64,000 nucleotides of DNA from Salinibacterium sp. M195 (GTDB lineage Bacteria > Actinomycetota > Actinomycetes > Actinomycetales > Microbacteriaceae), in assembly GCF_019443965.1 (NCBI RefSeq), contig NZ_CP040814.1, forward strand, positions 1,426,001 through 1,490,000, written 5' to 3'. Every line of letters begins with the position of its first letter. Position 1 is the stretch's first letter. Positions 43,241-52,285 of this stretch are shown here, piece by piece. A model generated the notes under the pieces. That model saw nothing but the letters and a program-made list of their open reading frames with translations, searched no databases and had not been told where the DNA came from. The position numbers and the translations under genes were made by a program.

Positions 43241-44261
43241 TGTCGATTCCGACCACGCCCCCGCCCGCCGTGTTGCGGTGCTCGGTGCTGGTTCGTGGGG
43301 CACAACGTTCTCCAAGATCCTTGCCGATGGCGGCAACGATGTAGCGCTGTGGGCCCGCCGCCCTGAACTCGCTCGTGAAATCTCGCAGTCCAAGCGCAAC
43401 AGTGACTACTTGCCAGGGATCAACCTGCCACGATCGCTGTGGGCGAGTGACAAGCTGCATGAAGTGCTTGACGGTGCAGAACAGGTTTACCTTTCAGTGC
43501 CCAGCCAGTCGCTGCGCGAAAACCTACGCATCGTTCGGGAGTTAATTCCCGAGGATGCCCTCATCGTCTCGCTCATGAAGGGTGTCGAAAAGGGCACCGG
43601 AGCACGGATGAGCGAAGTGATCCTGCAGGAACTCGGCGTCGACCCCAGTCGAGTCGCGGTGGCATCCGGCCCCAACTTGGCCTTAGAAATCGCCAAGGAA
43701 CAGCCGACTGCGGCCGTGATGAGCAGTGCAAGCTTGGAAACAGCCACCACTGTGGCCGTGACGGCCCGCAACCGATACTTCCGTTCCTTTGTGAACACGG
43801 ATGTCATTGGTACCGAATTTGGCGGCGTGCTGAAGAACCTCATCGCGGTCGCTATCGGCATCGTCGACGGCGTTGGCTACGGCGAGAACACGAAGGCCTC
43901 GATCATCACTCGCGGACTCGCCGAAATGACTGATTTTTCGGTCGCTTTTGGGGCGCGAGCAGAAACTCTGGCAGGACTTGCGGGTCTTGGCGACCTCATC
44001 GCTACGTGCGAGTCGTCTCTCTCGCGCAACAACACGGCAGGCCGTCTCCTCGGTCAGGGCTATAGCTTCTCTGAAGTAATCAAGCAGATGAATCAGACCG
44101 CCGAAGGGCTTTCTTCGGTCGCACCGATTCTCGAACTTGCGCTTTCGAAGGGCGTCGACATGCCGATCGTGAGCCAAGTCGCCGAGGTGCTTGCGGGTAC
44201 GCTCGCTCCGCGGGATATTGCTCCGCATTTGACGACCGACGATCTTCCACAGGGGGAATAG
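43227..44261 (+). CDS. gpsA: NAD(P)-dependent glycerol-3-phosphate dehydrogenase
   Basis: A ~344-residue enzyme reducing dihydroxyacetone phosphate to sn-glycerol-3-phosphate for phospholipids. The Rossmann motif is VLGAGSWGTTF, the catalytic Lys is in VLKNLIAVAIGIVDG, and GLAGLGDLIATC is typical. TTG 43227 (GAGG 9 nt upstream) is preferred; GTG 43212 and TTG 43218 are also in frame. It overlaps plsC by ~14 nt and ddl starts 3 nt after it. Confidence 0.94.
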   Translation: MINANVDSDHAPARRVAVLGAGSWGTTFSKILADGGNDVALWARRPELAREISQSKRNSDYLPGINLPRSLWASDKLHEVLDGAEQVYLSVPSQSLRENLRIVRELIPEDALIVSLMKGVEKGTGARMSEVILQELGVDPSRVAVASGPNLALEIAKEQPTAAVMSSASLETATTVAVTARNRYFRSFVNTDVIGTEFGGVLKNLIAVAIGIVDGVGYGENTKASIITRGLAEMTDFSVAFGARAETLAGLAGLGDLIATCESSLSRNNTAGRLLGQGYSFSEVIKQMNQTAEGLSSVAPILELALSKGVDMPIVSQVAEVLAGTLAPRDIAPHLTTDDLPQGE

Positions 44262-44264
44262 ACA

Positions 44265-45401
44265 TTGACGGACCAGCCCCCGGCGACGGCCAAGTCCCCA
44301 TTGACAGCCCAGCCCCTGAAAACGGTGGTGTTGCTGTTCGGCGGCCGCTCGTCAGAGCACAGCATCAGTTGTGCGACAGCTGGCGGCGTGCTCTCGGCAA
44401 TTGATCGCACAAAATATACGGTGATTCCGGTAGGGATCACTCGCGATGGCGCGTTTACGCTTCAGCCTGATGACGCCGATATGTTTACGCTCAACCCCGA
44501 GGCGATGCCCGAAGTCGGCGATAACGGCACGCGTATTCACTGGCCAGAAACGGCGCTCTCGCGTCAACTGACAGTCACGGACACCAACGGTGCGACCCGC
44601 AGCCTCGGCGACGTCGATGTGGTTTTCCCCATTTTGCATGGACCATTCGGCGAAGATGGCACGATCCAGGGGCTGATAGAACTCACCGGACTGCCCTATG
44701 TCGGAAATGGCGTCCTCGCCTCTGCAATGGGCATGAACAAGCATTTTACGAAGCTTGCCCTCGAGGCTGCAGGGGTGGCGGTAGCCCCATGGGTGACCGT
44801 GTCAGCGGCACAGTGGGCACGAGAACCGGCGGTCTGGCGCACACGTTCCTCCAGCATCGGCTTCCCCGTTTTCGTGAAACCGGCCCGTGCCGGATCGTCG
44901 GTCGGCGTCACGAAAGTAAATGGCCCCGACGAGCTGGATGACGCTTTTGCGACCGCGTTCGCGGAAGACTCCACCGCCTTGGTCGAGCAGGCGATGACGG
45001 GGCGAGAGATTGAGTGTGGAGTGCTCTCGGGTCGTGACGGCGCCGAAACTCGCGTCAGTCTTGCCGGTGAGATCGTCGTCACCGGTCGTGATTTCTACGA
45101 CTTCGAAGCCAAATATCTTGATGTCTCCGCGGCACAACTGATTTGTCCGGCGCCGCTGCACGATGGCGAACTCTGGCAAATGCAACGAACCGCGGCCCGC
45201 GCCTTCGAGGCAATCGGTGGGGCAGGACTTGCCCGTGTCGATTTCTTCTTCGATGGCACCGAGTTCGTCGTCAACGAGATCAACACCCTGCCCGGCTTCA
45301 CCCCGATCTCGATGTTCCCTAAGTGCTGGGCCGCGAGTGGAATGAGCTATCCAGAGCTCATCGACGAGCTCATTGAGCTGGGGCTCGAAACCGTTCGCTA
45401 G
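44265..45401 (+). CDS. ddl: D-alanine--D-alanine ligase
   Basis: A 378-residue ATP-grasp enzyme that makes the D-Ala-D-Ala end of peptidoglycan stems. Motifs: GGRSSEHSISCATAGG, HGPFGEDGTIQGLIE, PARAGSSVGV and FVVNEINTLPGFTPISMFPK, the last with the metal-binding Glu/Asn. TTG 44265 has AGGGGGA 8 nt upstream. It ends the murA-plsC-gpsA-ddl run, and a DUF3515 lipoprotein gene converges on it, a common actinobacterial order. Confidence 0.95.
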   Translation: MTDQPPATAKSPLTAQPLKTVVLLFGGRSSEHSISCATAGGVLSAIDRTKYTVIPVGITRDGAFTLQPDDADMFTLNPEAMPEVGDNGTRIHWPETALSRQLTVTDTNGATRSLGDVDVVFPILHGPFGEDGTIQGLIELTGLPYVGNGVLASAMGMNKHFTKLALEAAGVAVAPWVTVSAAQWAREPAVWRTRSSSIGFPVFVKPARAGSSVGVTKVNGPDELDDAFATAFAEDSTALVEQAMTGREIECGVLSGRDGAETRVSLAGEIVVTGRDFYDFEAKYLDVSAAQLICPAPLHDGELWQMQRTAARAFEAIGGAGLARVDFFFDGTEFVVNEINTLPGFTPISMFPKCWAASGMSYPELIDELIELGLETVR

Positions 45402-45418
45402 GCGCTAGGCGCTTGGTC

Positions 45419-45961
45419 CTACTCGGACTCGGCGTCAGCATCCGCGTCGGGCGCTGGGGCATCTGACAGTTCAAGACAGAAACGGTCAGCAGGGACTTGG
45501 CTCACAGCACCGGCGAGGTCGCTGAGTGCTTCGAATCCGGAAACTTCATCGCCATCAATGTCGGGATCGCCGTCGCTGTCAATAATCACCTGCACCGCGG
45601 GATCGCGGCCGTATGACGTGAAGACATAGTTCGGGGCATCGCTGTCGTCGCGTAGCCAATCGATGCCGTCGTTGGGCGCTGTGACGCAGGCCAATGCAGC
45701 AGTCGGGTCGGGAACGGCTACTCCGCACAGCAACAAAATGCTTGCTGGCTCGCCCCACGCGCCAGTTCCCTGCGCGTTGGTTTCACGCTTATCGAGCCCG
45801 GTAACAGCGTCAGGGAGCCGAACGATGACGTCGGCGCATGCAGGGTTCGCCGAATCGGCGGCGGGTTCAAGCGGCACTATCGACGCGCATCCGCCCAGCG
45901 TTGCCAACAAAGGAACCATCGCGATTAGGGCGATCATGGGGGTGCGGGTCGTCGTTCTCAT
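45419..45961 (-). CDS. DUF3515 lipoprotein
   Basis: A 180-residue lipoprotein with lipobox LGGC (Cys25) after a short signal peptide. The mature part contains CADVIVRLPDAV and a paired-Cys pattern (LLLCGV, ALACVT, RFCLEL) of the DUF3515 family, usually found beside ddl and thiL. Function unknown. The C-terminal tail is Asp/Ala-rich. Only 23 bp separate its start from that of thiL on the other strand, so the two promoters must overlap the partner gene. Confidence 0.88.
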   Translation of the reverse strand: MRTTTRTPMIALIAMVPLLATLGGCASIVPLEPAADSANPACADVIVRLPDAVTGLDKRETNAQGTGAWGEPASILLLCGVAVPDPTAALACVTAPNDGIDWLRDDSDAPNYVFTSYGRDPAVQVIIDSDGDPDIDGDEVSGFEALSDLAGAVSQVPADRFCLELSDAPAPDADADAESE

Positions 45962-45972
45962 CGCCTTCAGGC

Positions 45973-45978
45973 TACCGT
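45973..45978 (+). promoter_or_regulatory. -10 box for leaderless thiL
   Basis: TACCGT lies exactly 6 nt before ATG 45985 in the 23-bp gap between divergent genes, leaving no room for a leader. Confidence 0.5.
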
Positions 45979-45984
45979 GAGAAT

Positions 45985-46977
45985 ATGACGATTGACCGCC
46001 AGAGCGAGACCCCTGACACTCTCGGTGGCGTTGGGGAGCTTGCCGCCCTCAAGCGCATCTTTCCTCGCCTGCCGTCTGCTGCGGCAGAGCTACTGGGGCC
46101 TGGTGACGATTCTGCTGTCTTGGCAACGCCAGACAAGCGCGTCGTGATCACGACAGACATGATGATCCATGGCCCAGATTTTCGACTCGCGTGGTCTTCT
46201 CCCTACGATTTGGGCTGGAAAGCTGCTGCTACGAACCTCTCGGATATCGCCGCAATGGGCGCGGTTCCGACCGGTTTGGTCGTCGCAATTGCGGCGCCAA
46301 ACGACACCCCGGTTTCGGCACTCGAAGCAATTGCTGACGGACTTCGCGAGGGCTGTGAGGCGCTTGCGCCCGGCAGCGGAGTGATTGGCGGCGACCTCTC
46401 TGTGTCGACCGTGCTCACGATTGTGATTACAGCGTTTGGCGACCTTGAGGGTCGTGCCCCCGTTCTGCGTTCCGGCGCCCGTGTTGGCGATGTTGTGGCG
46501 GTGTCTGGCACGCTCGGCCTCGCTGCTGAGGGCCTCAGGCTGTTATTCACCGCAGGCATCGTCGACGGAGAACCGGATGCCGCAGCCGCAGCAGCGCTGG
46601 CTATGACGCATCCCGATGCTCTCGCCGCCCAACTCCGGCCAGCGCCTCCGATCGCAGATGGCAAGGTCGCCTCACTCGGAGGAGCCACGGCAATGCTTGA
46701 CCTCAGCGATGGGCTCGCGATTGATGCTCGCCGTATTGCTACGGCCAGCAACGTGGGGTTGGATCTCTCATCCGAAGCAGTAGGTGGCCGGGTGCAGCTC
46801 GACGGCGGCGAAGATCATTCGCTGCTCGCGACATTCCCCGAGTCAGCACCGCTGCCAGCAGGGTTCCGCGCTATCGGCCGAGTCGTTGATGGCGAAGGCG
46901 TGCTCGTTGACGGTATTGCGTACACCGAGCGTGGCGGTTGGGATCCCTATGCGGGCTGGGACGGTGCCGTCGGCTAG
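45985..46977 (+). CDS. thiL: Thiamine-monophosphate kinase
   Basis: A 330-residue ATP-dependent kinase making thiamine diphosphate, the last step of cofactor synthesis. LGPGDDSAVL, the Mg-binding TTDMMIHGPDF and the KAAATNLSDIAAMGA helix are classic. It is read divergently from the DUF3515 gene and converges on rsmD. ATG 45985 is chosen because the N-terminus then matches the family; the open frame continues far upstream antisense to the lipoprotein gene. Confidence 0.94.
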   Translation: MTIDRQSETPDTLGGVGELAALKRIFPRLPSAAAELLGPGDDSAVLATPDKRVVITTDMMIHGPDFRLAWSSPYDLGWKAAATNLSDIAAMGAVPTGLVVAIAAPNDTPVSALEAIADGLREGCEALAPGSGVIGGDLSVSTVLTIVITAFGDLEGRAPVLRSGARVGDVVAVSGTLGLAAEGLRLLFTAGIVDGEPDAAAAAALAMTHPDALAAQLRPAPPIADGKVASLGGATAMLDLSDGLAIDARRIATASNVGLDLSSEAVGGRVQLDGGEDHSLLATFPESAPLPAGFRAIGRVVDGEGVLVDGIAYTERGGWDPYAGWDGAVG

Positions 46978-46988
46978 ACCCCGGTCGC

Positions 46989-47561
46989 CTAGACCTCGGT
47001 CGGTTGAACCCAGTAGAGCGTGGTGTCGCCGTAGTCTTTGCGGCGATCGAGTTCGAGACCGGCAGGCCACTCGGGCTCGGGGTCGCGTGAGCTGCGTTCG
47101 ACAATCACGAGCGCGTCGGGGCTGAGCTGGCTCGCGAGCAGCTCGAGTGCCCCGAGCAGTTCGCCATTGCCGAGTTCATAGGGCGGATCGATGAACACAA
47201 GATCCCACTGATCACCGGATGTCTCCAAGAAGGTGTGCACGGCACGGGCGGCGGTGAGAATGATTGGCTTTGATCCACGCGGAGCTTTCGCCGCAATGAG
47301 GGTGGCGTTTTTGCGGCAGGTGGCGGCGGCGCGAGCGTTGTTCTCCACGAGGGTGACGTGGGGTGCACCGCGGGAGGCGGATTCGAGGCCGAGCGCTCCG
47401 GTGCCGGCGTACAGGTCGAGCACGCGGGCGCCGACGATGGCGTCGCGGGCTTCAAGCGCCGAGAAGATGGCTTCGCGCAACCGGTCGCTGGTGGGGCGCG
47501 TGCCCGAGCTCGGAACGGCAATGGTGAGGGAGCCGGCGTATCCGGCAATGATGCGTGTCAT
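46989..47561 (-). CDS. rsmD: 16S rRNA (guanine966-N2)-methyltransferase
   Basis: A 190-residue SAM-dependent methyltransferase. LDLYAGTGALGLESASRGA binds SAM and FIDPPYELG is the catalytic N-methyltransferase DPPY motif. The N-terminal RIIAGYAGSL and TSDRLREAIFSAL are RsmD-specific. It modifies G966 of 16S rRNA in 30S subunits. It is divergent from recG with 56 bp between starts. Confidence 0.93.
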   Translation of the reverse strand: MTRIIAGYAGSLTIAVPSSGTRPTSDRLREAIFSALEARDAIVGARVLDLYAGTGALGLESASRGAPHVTLVENNARAAATCRKNATLIAAKAPRGSKPIILTAARAVHTFLETSGDQWDLVFIDPPYELGNGELLGALELLASQLSPDALVIVERSSRDPEPEWPAGLELDRRKDYGDTTLYWVQPTEV

Positions 47562-47605
47562 GGCCTTTCGAGCCTAGCCGTCTGAAGAACGCCGGTGGTC
47601 GCGGG

Positions 47606-47611
47606 TACTCT
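47606..47611 (+). promoter_or_regulatory. -10 box for leaderless recG
   Basis: TACTCT is followed by exactly 6 nt (TCTAGG) and GTG 47618. Confidence 0.55.
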
Positions 47612-47617
47612 TCTAGG

Positions 47618-49792
47618 GTGACCTCGCCCCTTGATCAGAAGCTCAGCGCCGTCTTGGGCGGGCGTACCGCTACCTCGATGCAGCGTGGTCTTGGTCTGCT
47701 CACGGTCGGCGATCTGCTGACCCACTATCCGCGTCGTTATGCACGGCGCGGCGAGCTCACGGCGTTGGCCCAGTTGCCGCTGGATGAGGCGGTGACAATC
47801 GTCGCTGAGGTGCGCGAGGTGCGTAACCGTCCGATGCGCAACAAGCGTGGCTCCATTCTCGAGGTGTCGATCAGCGATGGCACGGGCATCCTGACTCTCA
47901 CGTTTTTCAATCAGGCGTGGCGTGCCAATGAGTTGTCACCCGGTGTGCGCGGAATCTTCGCGGGCAAAGTGGGCCAATATCGTGGCACCCGCCAGCTCGC
48001 GCATCCTGACTATGAACTTTTTGACCGGGATGCTCTCGAGCTGAAGAAGCCCGAGCAGGCCAAGTCGTGGGCCGAGCAGCCGATCCCCATTTATCCCGCT
48101 ACGTCTACGGTCGCGAGTTGGCAGATCCAGAAGGCCGTCGAGGTCATCCTCGACACTCTGGGCCCGCTCGATGACCCGGTGCCGGATGCGATTCGACGCG
48201 AACGCGAACTGCTGCCGTATGGCAAGGCTCTCGAGCTTGTACACCGCCCCAAGGTCGACGCCGATTGGCGCAGCGCCCGTGACGCGCTTCGCTTCCAAGA
48301 GGCGTTTGTCTTGCAGTCTGCACTCTTGCAGCAACGTCAGAAGCAGCGCGAGTCAGAGGCGATTGCGCGCACGGCCGGTCCGTTGCTTGAGGGATTCGAT
48401 GCGGCGCTGCCATTTACTCTCACGGGTGATCAGCAGACGGTGGGGGAGGAAATCTTTCACGATCTGGCTGCGCCTGTTCCGATGAACCGTCTCGTGCAGG
48501 GTGAGGTCGGTTCCGGTAAGACTCTCGTGGCGCTCAGGGCAATGTTGGCGGTTGCGCAGTCGGGCGGCCAATCGGCTTTGCTCGCGCCAACCGAGGTCTT
48601 GGCGCATCAACATTTCCGTTCGATCATCCGTACGCTGGGCCCCGATCTCGCGGCCGAACTGCGGCCAACCCTTATCACCGGCCAGTTGCCCACGGCCGAA
48701 CGCAAGAAGGCTCTCCTCGCGACTGTGTCGGGTGCCTCTCGCATTGTCATCGGCACCCATGCACTCTTGGGCGATGCCGTTACCTTCATTGACCTCGGTC
48801 TCGTTGTGGTGGATGAGCAGCACCGCTTTGGGGTTGACCAGCGCGAAGCGCTGCGCCTCAAGGGGGCCAAGCCGCCGCACGTTCTCGTACTCACGGCAAC
48901 GCCCATCCCGCGGACCGTCGCGATGACGGTGTTTGGTGACCTCGATATTTCGTCGATCGCAGAACTGCCCGCCGGTCGCCAGCCGATTAGCAGCCATGTT
49001 GTACCGCTGGCCGAGAAGCCGGGCTGGGTGTCTCGTGTCTGGCAGCGATTGGCCGAAGAGCTCGCTGTCGGCCGTCAGGGCTTCGTGGTGTGCCCGGCCA
49101 TTGATGCCAAGACTGAAGAACCCGGCAGTGAACCGGCACCGAAAGCATCCGACGATCCGGATGCCGGACCGCCGCGCCCGATTGCCAACGTCACCGAGGT
49201 ATTGGCGTCGCTCCGCAGCAACGAGGTGCTCGCTGGCAAGCGGATTGAGGCGCTCCACGGCAAGCTCTCGAGCGAGGAGAAAGACGATCTCATGCGCGCT
49301 TTTGCCGCGGGGGACATCGATGTTCTTGTGGCAACCACGGTGATCGAAGTCGGCGTCGACGTGCCCAATGCATCGGTGATGGTTGTGCTCGACGCGGATC
49401 GCTTCGGCGTATCGCAGCTACACCAGTTGCGTGGTCGTGTTGGTCGAGGTGGCGTTCCGGGGCTGTGCTTGTTTGTGACGGCGGCCGAGGGGGAGTCGCT
49501 GGCACGCGAACGGGTTGAGGCTGTGGCATCCACTCTCGACGGTTTCGAACTGGCTAATAAAGATTTGGAGCTTCGCCGTGAAGGTGACGTTCTCGGCGGC
49601 GTGCAGTCGGGTGGACGTTCGAGCCTCAAATTGCTGCGAGTCGCTAACGACGGGCAGCTCATTGCGGAAGCACGCGAAGCAGCGCACTCGGTTCTTGCCG
49701 CTGACCCGACACTGGCCGAACATGCGGCGCTCGCCGATGCTCTTAAGCGCCGCCTCGACGAGAGCGCTGAAGCCTTCCTCGGCAAGAACTAG
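47618..49792 (+). CDS. recG: ATP-dependent DNA helicase RecG
   Basis: A 724-residue branch-migrating helicase that remodels stalled forks and Holliday junctions. An N-terminal wedge/OB domain (~1-200) precedes helicase motifs GEVGSGKT, DEQHRFGV (DEQH box) and TATPIPRT, and the C-terminal HQLRGRVGRG. GTG 47618 is used because a TACTCT -10 lies 6 nt before it, and an upstream in-frame ATG overlaps rsmD. Length is slightly above E. coli RecG, with a Pro/Asp-rich insert (EPAPKASDDPDAGPP) in the second helicase domain. Confidence 0.95.
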   Translation: MTSPLDQKLSAVLGGRTATSMQRGLGLLTVGDLLTHYPRRYARRGELTALAQLPLDEAVTIVAEVREVRNRPMRNKRGSILEVSISDGTGILTLTFFNQAWRANELSPGVRGIFAGKVGQYRGTRQLAHPDYELFDRDALELKKPEQAKSWAEQPIPIYPATSTVASWQIQKAVEVILDTLGPLDDPVPDAIRRERELLPYGKALELVHRPKVDADWRSARDALRFQEAFVLQSALLQQRQKQRESEAIARTAGPLLEGFDAALPFTLTGDQQTVGEEIFHDLAAPVPMNRLVQGEVGSGKTLVALRAMLAVAQSGGQSALLAPTEVLAHQHFRSIIRTLGPDLAAELRPTLITGQLPTAERKKALLATVSGASRIVIGTHALLGDAVTFIDLGLVVVDEQHRFGVDQREALRLKGAKPPHVLVLTATPIPRTVAMTVFGDLDISSIAELPAGRQPISSHVVPLAEKPGWVSRVWQRLAEELAVGRQGFVVCPAIDAKTEEPGSEPAPKASDDPDAGPPRPIANVTEVLASLRSNEVLAGKRIEALHGKLSSEEKDDLMRAFAAGDIDVLVATTVIEVGVDVPNASVMVVLDADRFGVSQLHQLRGRVGRGGVPGLCLFVTAAEGESLARERVEAVASTLDGFELANKDLELRREGDVLGGVQSGGRSSLKLLRVANDGQLIAEAREAAHSVLAADPTLAEHAALADALKRRLDESAEAFLGKN

Positions 49793-49794
49793 TC

Positions 49795-49827
49795 CCGCGA
49801 GGGGTCGAGTCTCGACGCGACCCGCGG
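49795..49827 (+). terminator. Hairpin after recG
   Basis: GGGTCG (49802-49807) pairs with CGACCC (49818-49823), extended by CCGC/GCGG outside a 3-nt bulge. No T tract. Confidence 0.55.
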
Positions 49828-49931
49828 AGACCTGACGCGAATACGCCATGCGCTTGGCCGTTCCGCAGCGGACGGGTGTGCGATATTTCCTCGCACAGCG
49901 AACTCCCACGCGGCATCCAGCGCTCAGCCAC

Positions 49932-49937
49932 TATCGT
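49932..49937 (+). promoter_or_regulatory. -10 box for leaderless coaD
   Basis: TATCGT lies exactly 6 nt before ATG 49944; no Shine-Dalgarno is present. Confidence 0.5.
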
Positions 49938-49943
49938 TGAAGC

Positions 49944-50432
49944 ATGAGTCGGATCGCTGTTGTTCCTGGGTCCTTTGACCCTGTCACCCTTGGCCACCTC
50001 GACGTGATTGAGCGGGCAGCGAAAACCTTTGACGAAGTGCACGTTCTCGTCGTGCATAACCCCGGTAAGACAGCGTTATTGCCCATCGCGCAGCGTGTTT
50101 CGCTCATCGAGCAAGCGGTCGCAGATGCTCGCCTCAAGGGCAACATTCGGGTCACCAGCTGGAGCATGGGTTTACTCGTCGACTACTGCACCGACGTCGG
50201 CGCGAGCGTCATCATCAAGGGCATCCGCTCTCAAGTGGATGTCGCCTACGAAACTCCGATGGCGATTGTGAATCGCGATCTTGCTGGGGTCGAGACAGTG
50301 TTCATGTTGCCGAACCCCGCTCACGCTCACGTCTCAAGTTCTCTTGTACGTCAAGTTGCGGCACTCGGCGGCGACGTCGCGCCGTATGTTCCGCGCTCCG
50401 TTTCTGAATTTTTGCAAGCACCGCGGGACTAA
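49944..50432 (+). CDS. coaD: Phosphopantetheine adenylyltransferase
   Basis: A 162-residue nucleotidyltransferase that makes dephospho-CoA from 4'-phosphopantetheine and ATP. The T/HxGH region reads [12 protein letters not shown] and the second nucleotide motif is [10 protein letters not shown]. Size is standard. In many actinobacteria coaD follows recG and rsmD, as here; a 151-bp gap with a hairpin separates recG. Confidence 0.95.
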   Translation: MSRIAVVPGSFDPVTLGHLDVIERAAKTFDEVHVLVVHNPGKTALLPIAQRVSLIEQAVADARLKGNIRVTSWSMGLLVDYCTDVGASVIIKGIRSQVDVAYETPMAIVNRDLAGVETVFMLPNPAHAHVSSSLVRQVAALGGDVAPYVPRSVSEFLQAPRD

Positions 50433-50438
50433 CACCGG

Positions 50439-50444
50439 CACAAT
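50439..50444 (+). promoter_or_regulatory. Candidate -10 box for leaderless fgd
   Basis: CACAAT lies 6 nt before ATG 50451, in the 18-bp gap after coaD. Confidence 0.35.
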
Positions 50445-50450
50445 GGGTTC

Positions 50451-51467
50451 ATGACACTCACCCTCGGATACAAAGCGTCAGCCGAACAATTCGCCCCCCG
50501 CGAGCTCGTAGAGATTGCGGTTGCGGCAGAAGCGCATGGAATGGAAAGCGTCGCCGTGAGCGACCACTTTCAGCCATGGCGCCACGAGGGCGGACACGCA
50601 CCATTCTCACTGAGCTGGATGGCGGCAGTGGGGGAGCGCACGAGCACGATCCGTATCGGTACGAGCGTGATGACCCCGACGTTCCGCTACAACCCTGCTG
50701 TGCTTGCACAGGCATTCGCAACGATGGGCTGCCTTTACCCTGGTCGCATCATGCTCGGTGTGGGCAGCGGTGAAGCGCTCAACGAGATCGCGACCGGATT
50801 CCGCGGTGCTGGAGCGCAGGACTGGCCTGAGTTCAAGGAGCGCTTCGCTCGCTTGCGCGAATCGGTTCGCCTCATGCGTGCACTCTGGACCGAGGATCGG
50901 GTGTCGTTTGAGGGAGAGTATTACTCCACTCACGAAGCCAGCATTTATGACCGCCCCGACCAGCCCATCCCGATCTACATTGCGGCTGGCGGCCCGATGG
51001 TTGCACGCTATGCCGGCCGTGCCGGTGATGGTTTCATTTGCACCTCAGGCAAGGGCATGGAGCTTTACAACGACGCGCTCATTCCCGGCGTCAAGGAGGG
51101 TGCGGCCAAGGCTGACCGCAAGTTCGAAGACATCGACCGGATGATCGAAATCAAGCTCTCCTATGACACTGATGCAGAGCTCGCCCTCGAAAACACCCGT
51201 TTTTGGGCACCGCTTGCGCTCTCCAAAGAGCAGAAGCACGACATCACCGATCCCATTGAAATGGAGAAGGCTGCTGACGCCCTGCCAATCGAGCAGATTG
51301 CTTCGCGTTGGATCGTCGGCAATGATCCAGACAAGGTCGTCGAGGAGATTCGCCAATATGTGGATGCCGGGCTCAACCACCTCGTGTTCCACGCGCCCGG
51401 GGGCGACCAGCGCCGGTTCCTCGAACTCTTCGAGCGCGACATTGCGCCGCGATTGCGGGCGCTCTAA
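50451..51467 (+). CDS. fgd: F420-dependent glucose-6-phosphate dehydrogenase
   Basis: A 338-residue luciferase-like TIM barrel. The N-terminus [20 protein letters not shown] and the run [21 protein letters not shown] are essentially those of mycobacterial Fgd1, including the equivalents of Asp39, His40, Trp44 and, in [11 protein letters not shown], Glu109. It oxidises glucose-6-phosphate to 6-phosphogluconolactone and reduces F420 to F420H2. That supplies reductant to F420-dependent enzymes such as the LLM protein encoded next. Identification is by motif memory and is strong. Confidence 0.95.
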   Translation: MTLTLGYKASAEQFAPRELVEIAVAAEAHGMESVAVSDHFQPWRHEGGHAPFSLSWMAAVGERTSTIRIGTSVMTPTFRYNPAVLAQAFATMGCLYPGRIMLGVGSGEALNEIATGFRGAGAQDWPEFKERFARLRESVRLMRALWTEDRVSFEGEYYSTHEASIYDRPDQPIPIYIAAGGPMVARYAGRAGDGFICTSGKGMELYNDALIPGVKEGAAKADRKFEDIDRMIEIKLSYDTDAELALENTRFWAPLALSKEQKHDITDPIEMEKAADALPIEQIASRWIVGNDPDKVVEEIRQYVDAGLNHLVFHAPGGDQRRFLELFERDIAPRLRAL

Positions 51468-51500
51468 AACTCTGCAGCCTACGGTTGCCGCAGACGCGGG

Positions 51501-51531
51501 CGACCGCCGCCGACAATGTCGGCGACGGTCG
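51501..51531. terminator. Hairpin between convergent fgd and the small gene at 51544
   Basis: CGACCG and CGGTCG (51501-51506/51526-51531) enclose GCCGAC-AAT-GTCGGC (51509-51523) with 2-nt internal loops. No T tract. Confidence 0.6.
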
Positions 51532-51543
51532 ACGGTGTGGCGC

Positions 51544-51822
51544 TCATCGGATGTTGAAGCGCGGATAGTTCTGCTCCACGCGCGCTCTGGCTTGTTCTAG
51601 TCGTTCGCGGCGGAGCTGATCTTCAGCACGGGCCGCAATGGAAACACTGGAGCGCGGATGCTGCGGGCGTCGGCTCCAGGTGACCAGTGCAACCCCCAGA
51701 TGTAGCGCGATTCGGTCGAGAACTCCGAATCTGCGCACTACTCGCCCCGACTGTTGACCAGGGGCTTGGGGTTCAGGTGGGTGGTATTGGCGACCGGGTT
51801 TGGTCGTCACGGTGTCGTTCAT
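51544..51822 (-). CDS. Small hypothetical protein
   Basis: A 92-residue ORF starting at ATG 51822 with GAGAAG upstream. The Pro/Gln-rich start (PGRQYHPPEPQAPGQQSG) is followed by one moderately hydrophobic helix (FGVLDRIALHLGVALVTW) and an Arg/Glu-rich helical end (AEDQLRRERLEQARARVEQN). It may be a peripheral or single-span membrane protein. It could be the downstream gene of the promoter and 21-codon ORF at 52078-52205, 256 bp upstream on the same strand. No family recognised. Confidence 0.55.
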   Translation of the reverse strand: MNDTVTTKPGRQYHPPEPQAPGQQSGRVVRRFGVLDRIALHLGVALVTWSRRPQHPRSSVSIAARAEDQLRRERLEQARARVEQNYPRFNIR

Positions 51823-51958
51823 GTGTCTTCTCTTTCACTGAGGAATCCGGTGAGTGGGCGCGCTAAAGCTCGCCAGGGGGAGCGCGCGAGAGCGCACTCG
51901 ATTACACGAGGGATCGTTCGAGGTGGGTTACCCGAAAGTGCTCGAAAGGTGAACTGAG

Positions 51959-51984
51959 CTGATCGCACAAATGATTGCGATCAG
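51959..51984. repeat. 9-bp perfect inverted repeat in the fgd-LLM gap
   Basis: CTGATCGCA (51959-51967) and TGCGATCAG (51976-51984) are separated by 8 nt. Either a regulator site or an RNA hairpin in the leader of the minus-strand gene at 51544. Confidence 0.6.
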
Positions 51985-52077
51985 TGCACGCGAATGCGTG
52001 CTTGCTCGAGTCTCGAGCCGGGTGTGCTCCGTGAGCGCCGCCACCGTCAGAACCGGTTGGCGAGAAACGCTAACCAG

Positions 52078-52143
52078 CTATGCGGAGAAGGCGCCGACGG
52101 AGCCGGCGGTAGTCGGAATCATTCCGATAGTTGAAATAAACAC
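52078..52143 (-). CDS. 21-codon ORF with strong ribosome site
   Basis: GTG 52143 is preceded by a perfect AAAGGAG (minus strand, 52156-52150) with 6-nt spacing, and TAG is at 52080-52078. The peptide begins MFISTIGMIPTTAG and ends GAFSA. It is mildly hydrophobic and has no run of a single amino acid typical of attenuation leaders. A good promoter (-10 at 52181-52176) lies just upstream. It may be a small membrane or signalling peptide or a leader peptide for the gene at 51544. Confidence 0.45.
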   Translation of the reverse strand: MFISTIGMIPTTAGSVGAFSA

Positions 52144-52175
52144 GCGAGGCTCCTTTCGATAATTGGCGTTTGCTC

Positions 52176-52205
52176 AGTGTAGAACTATCGCTGAGTCAGA
52201 ATCAA
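52176..52205 (-). promoter_or_regulatory. Promoter for the minus-strand 21-codon ORF
   Basis: -35 TTGATT (minus strand, 52205-52200), 18-nt spacer, -10 TACACT (52181-52176). It is among the best consensus matches in the window. Transcription would start near 52169. Confidence 0.65.
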
Positions 52206-52285
52206 GACCCAATTTGACGACAGTTTATTGCCGCGACAACCAGCGGTGCGTGCGGCTGCATCCCAGTCCGCGCAACAATAGACAG

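Noticed and set aside
51971-52162. 63-codon + strand frame in the fgd-LLM gap
   Set aside because: No ribosome site, Ser/Arg/Val-rich shadow composition, and it overlaps the better supported minus-strand 21-codon ORF.
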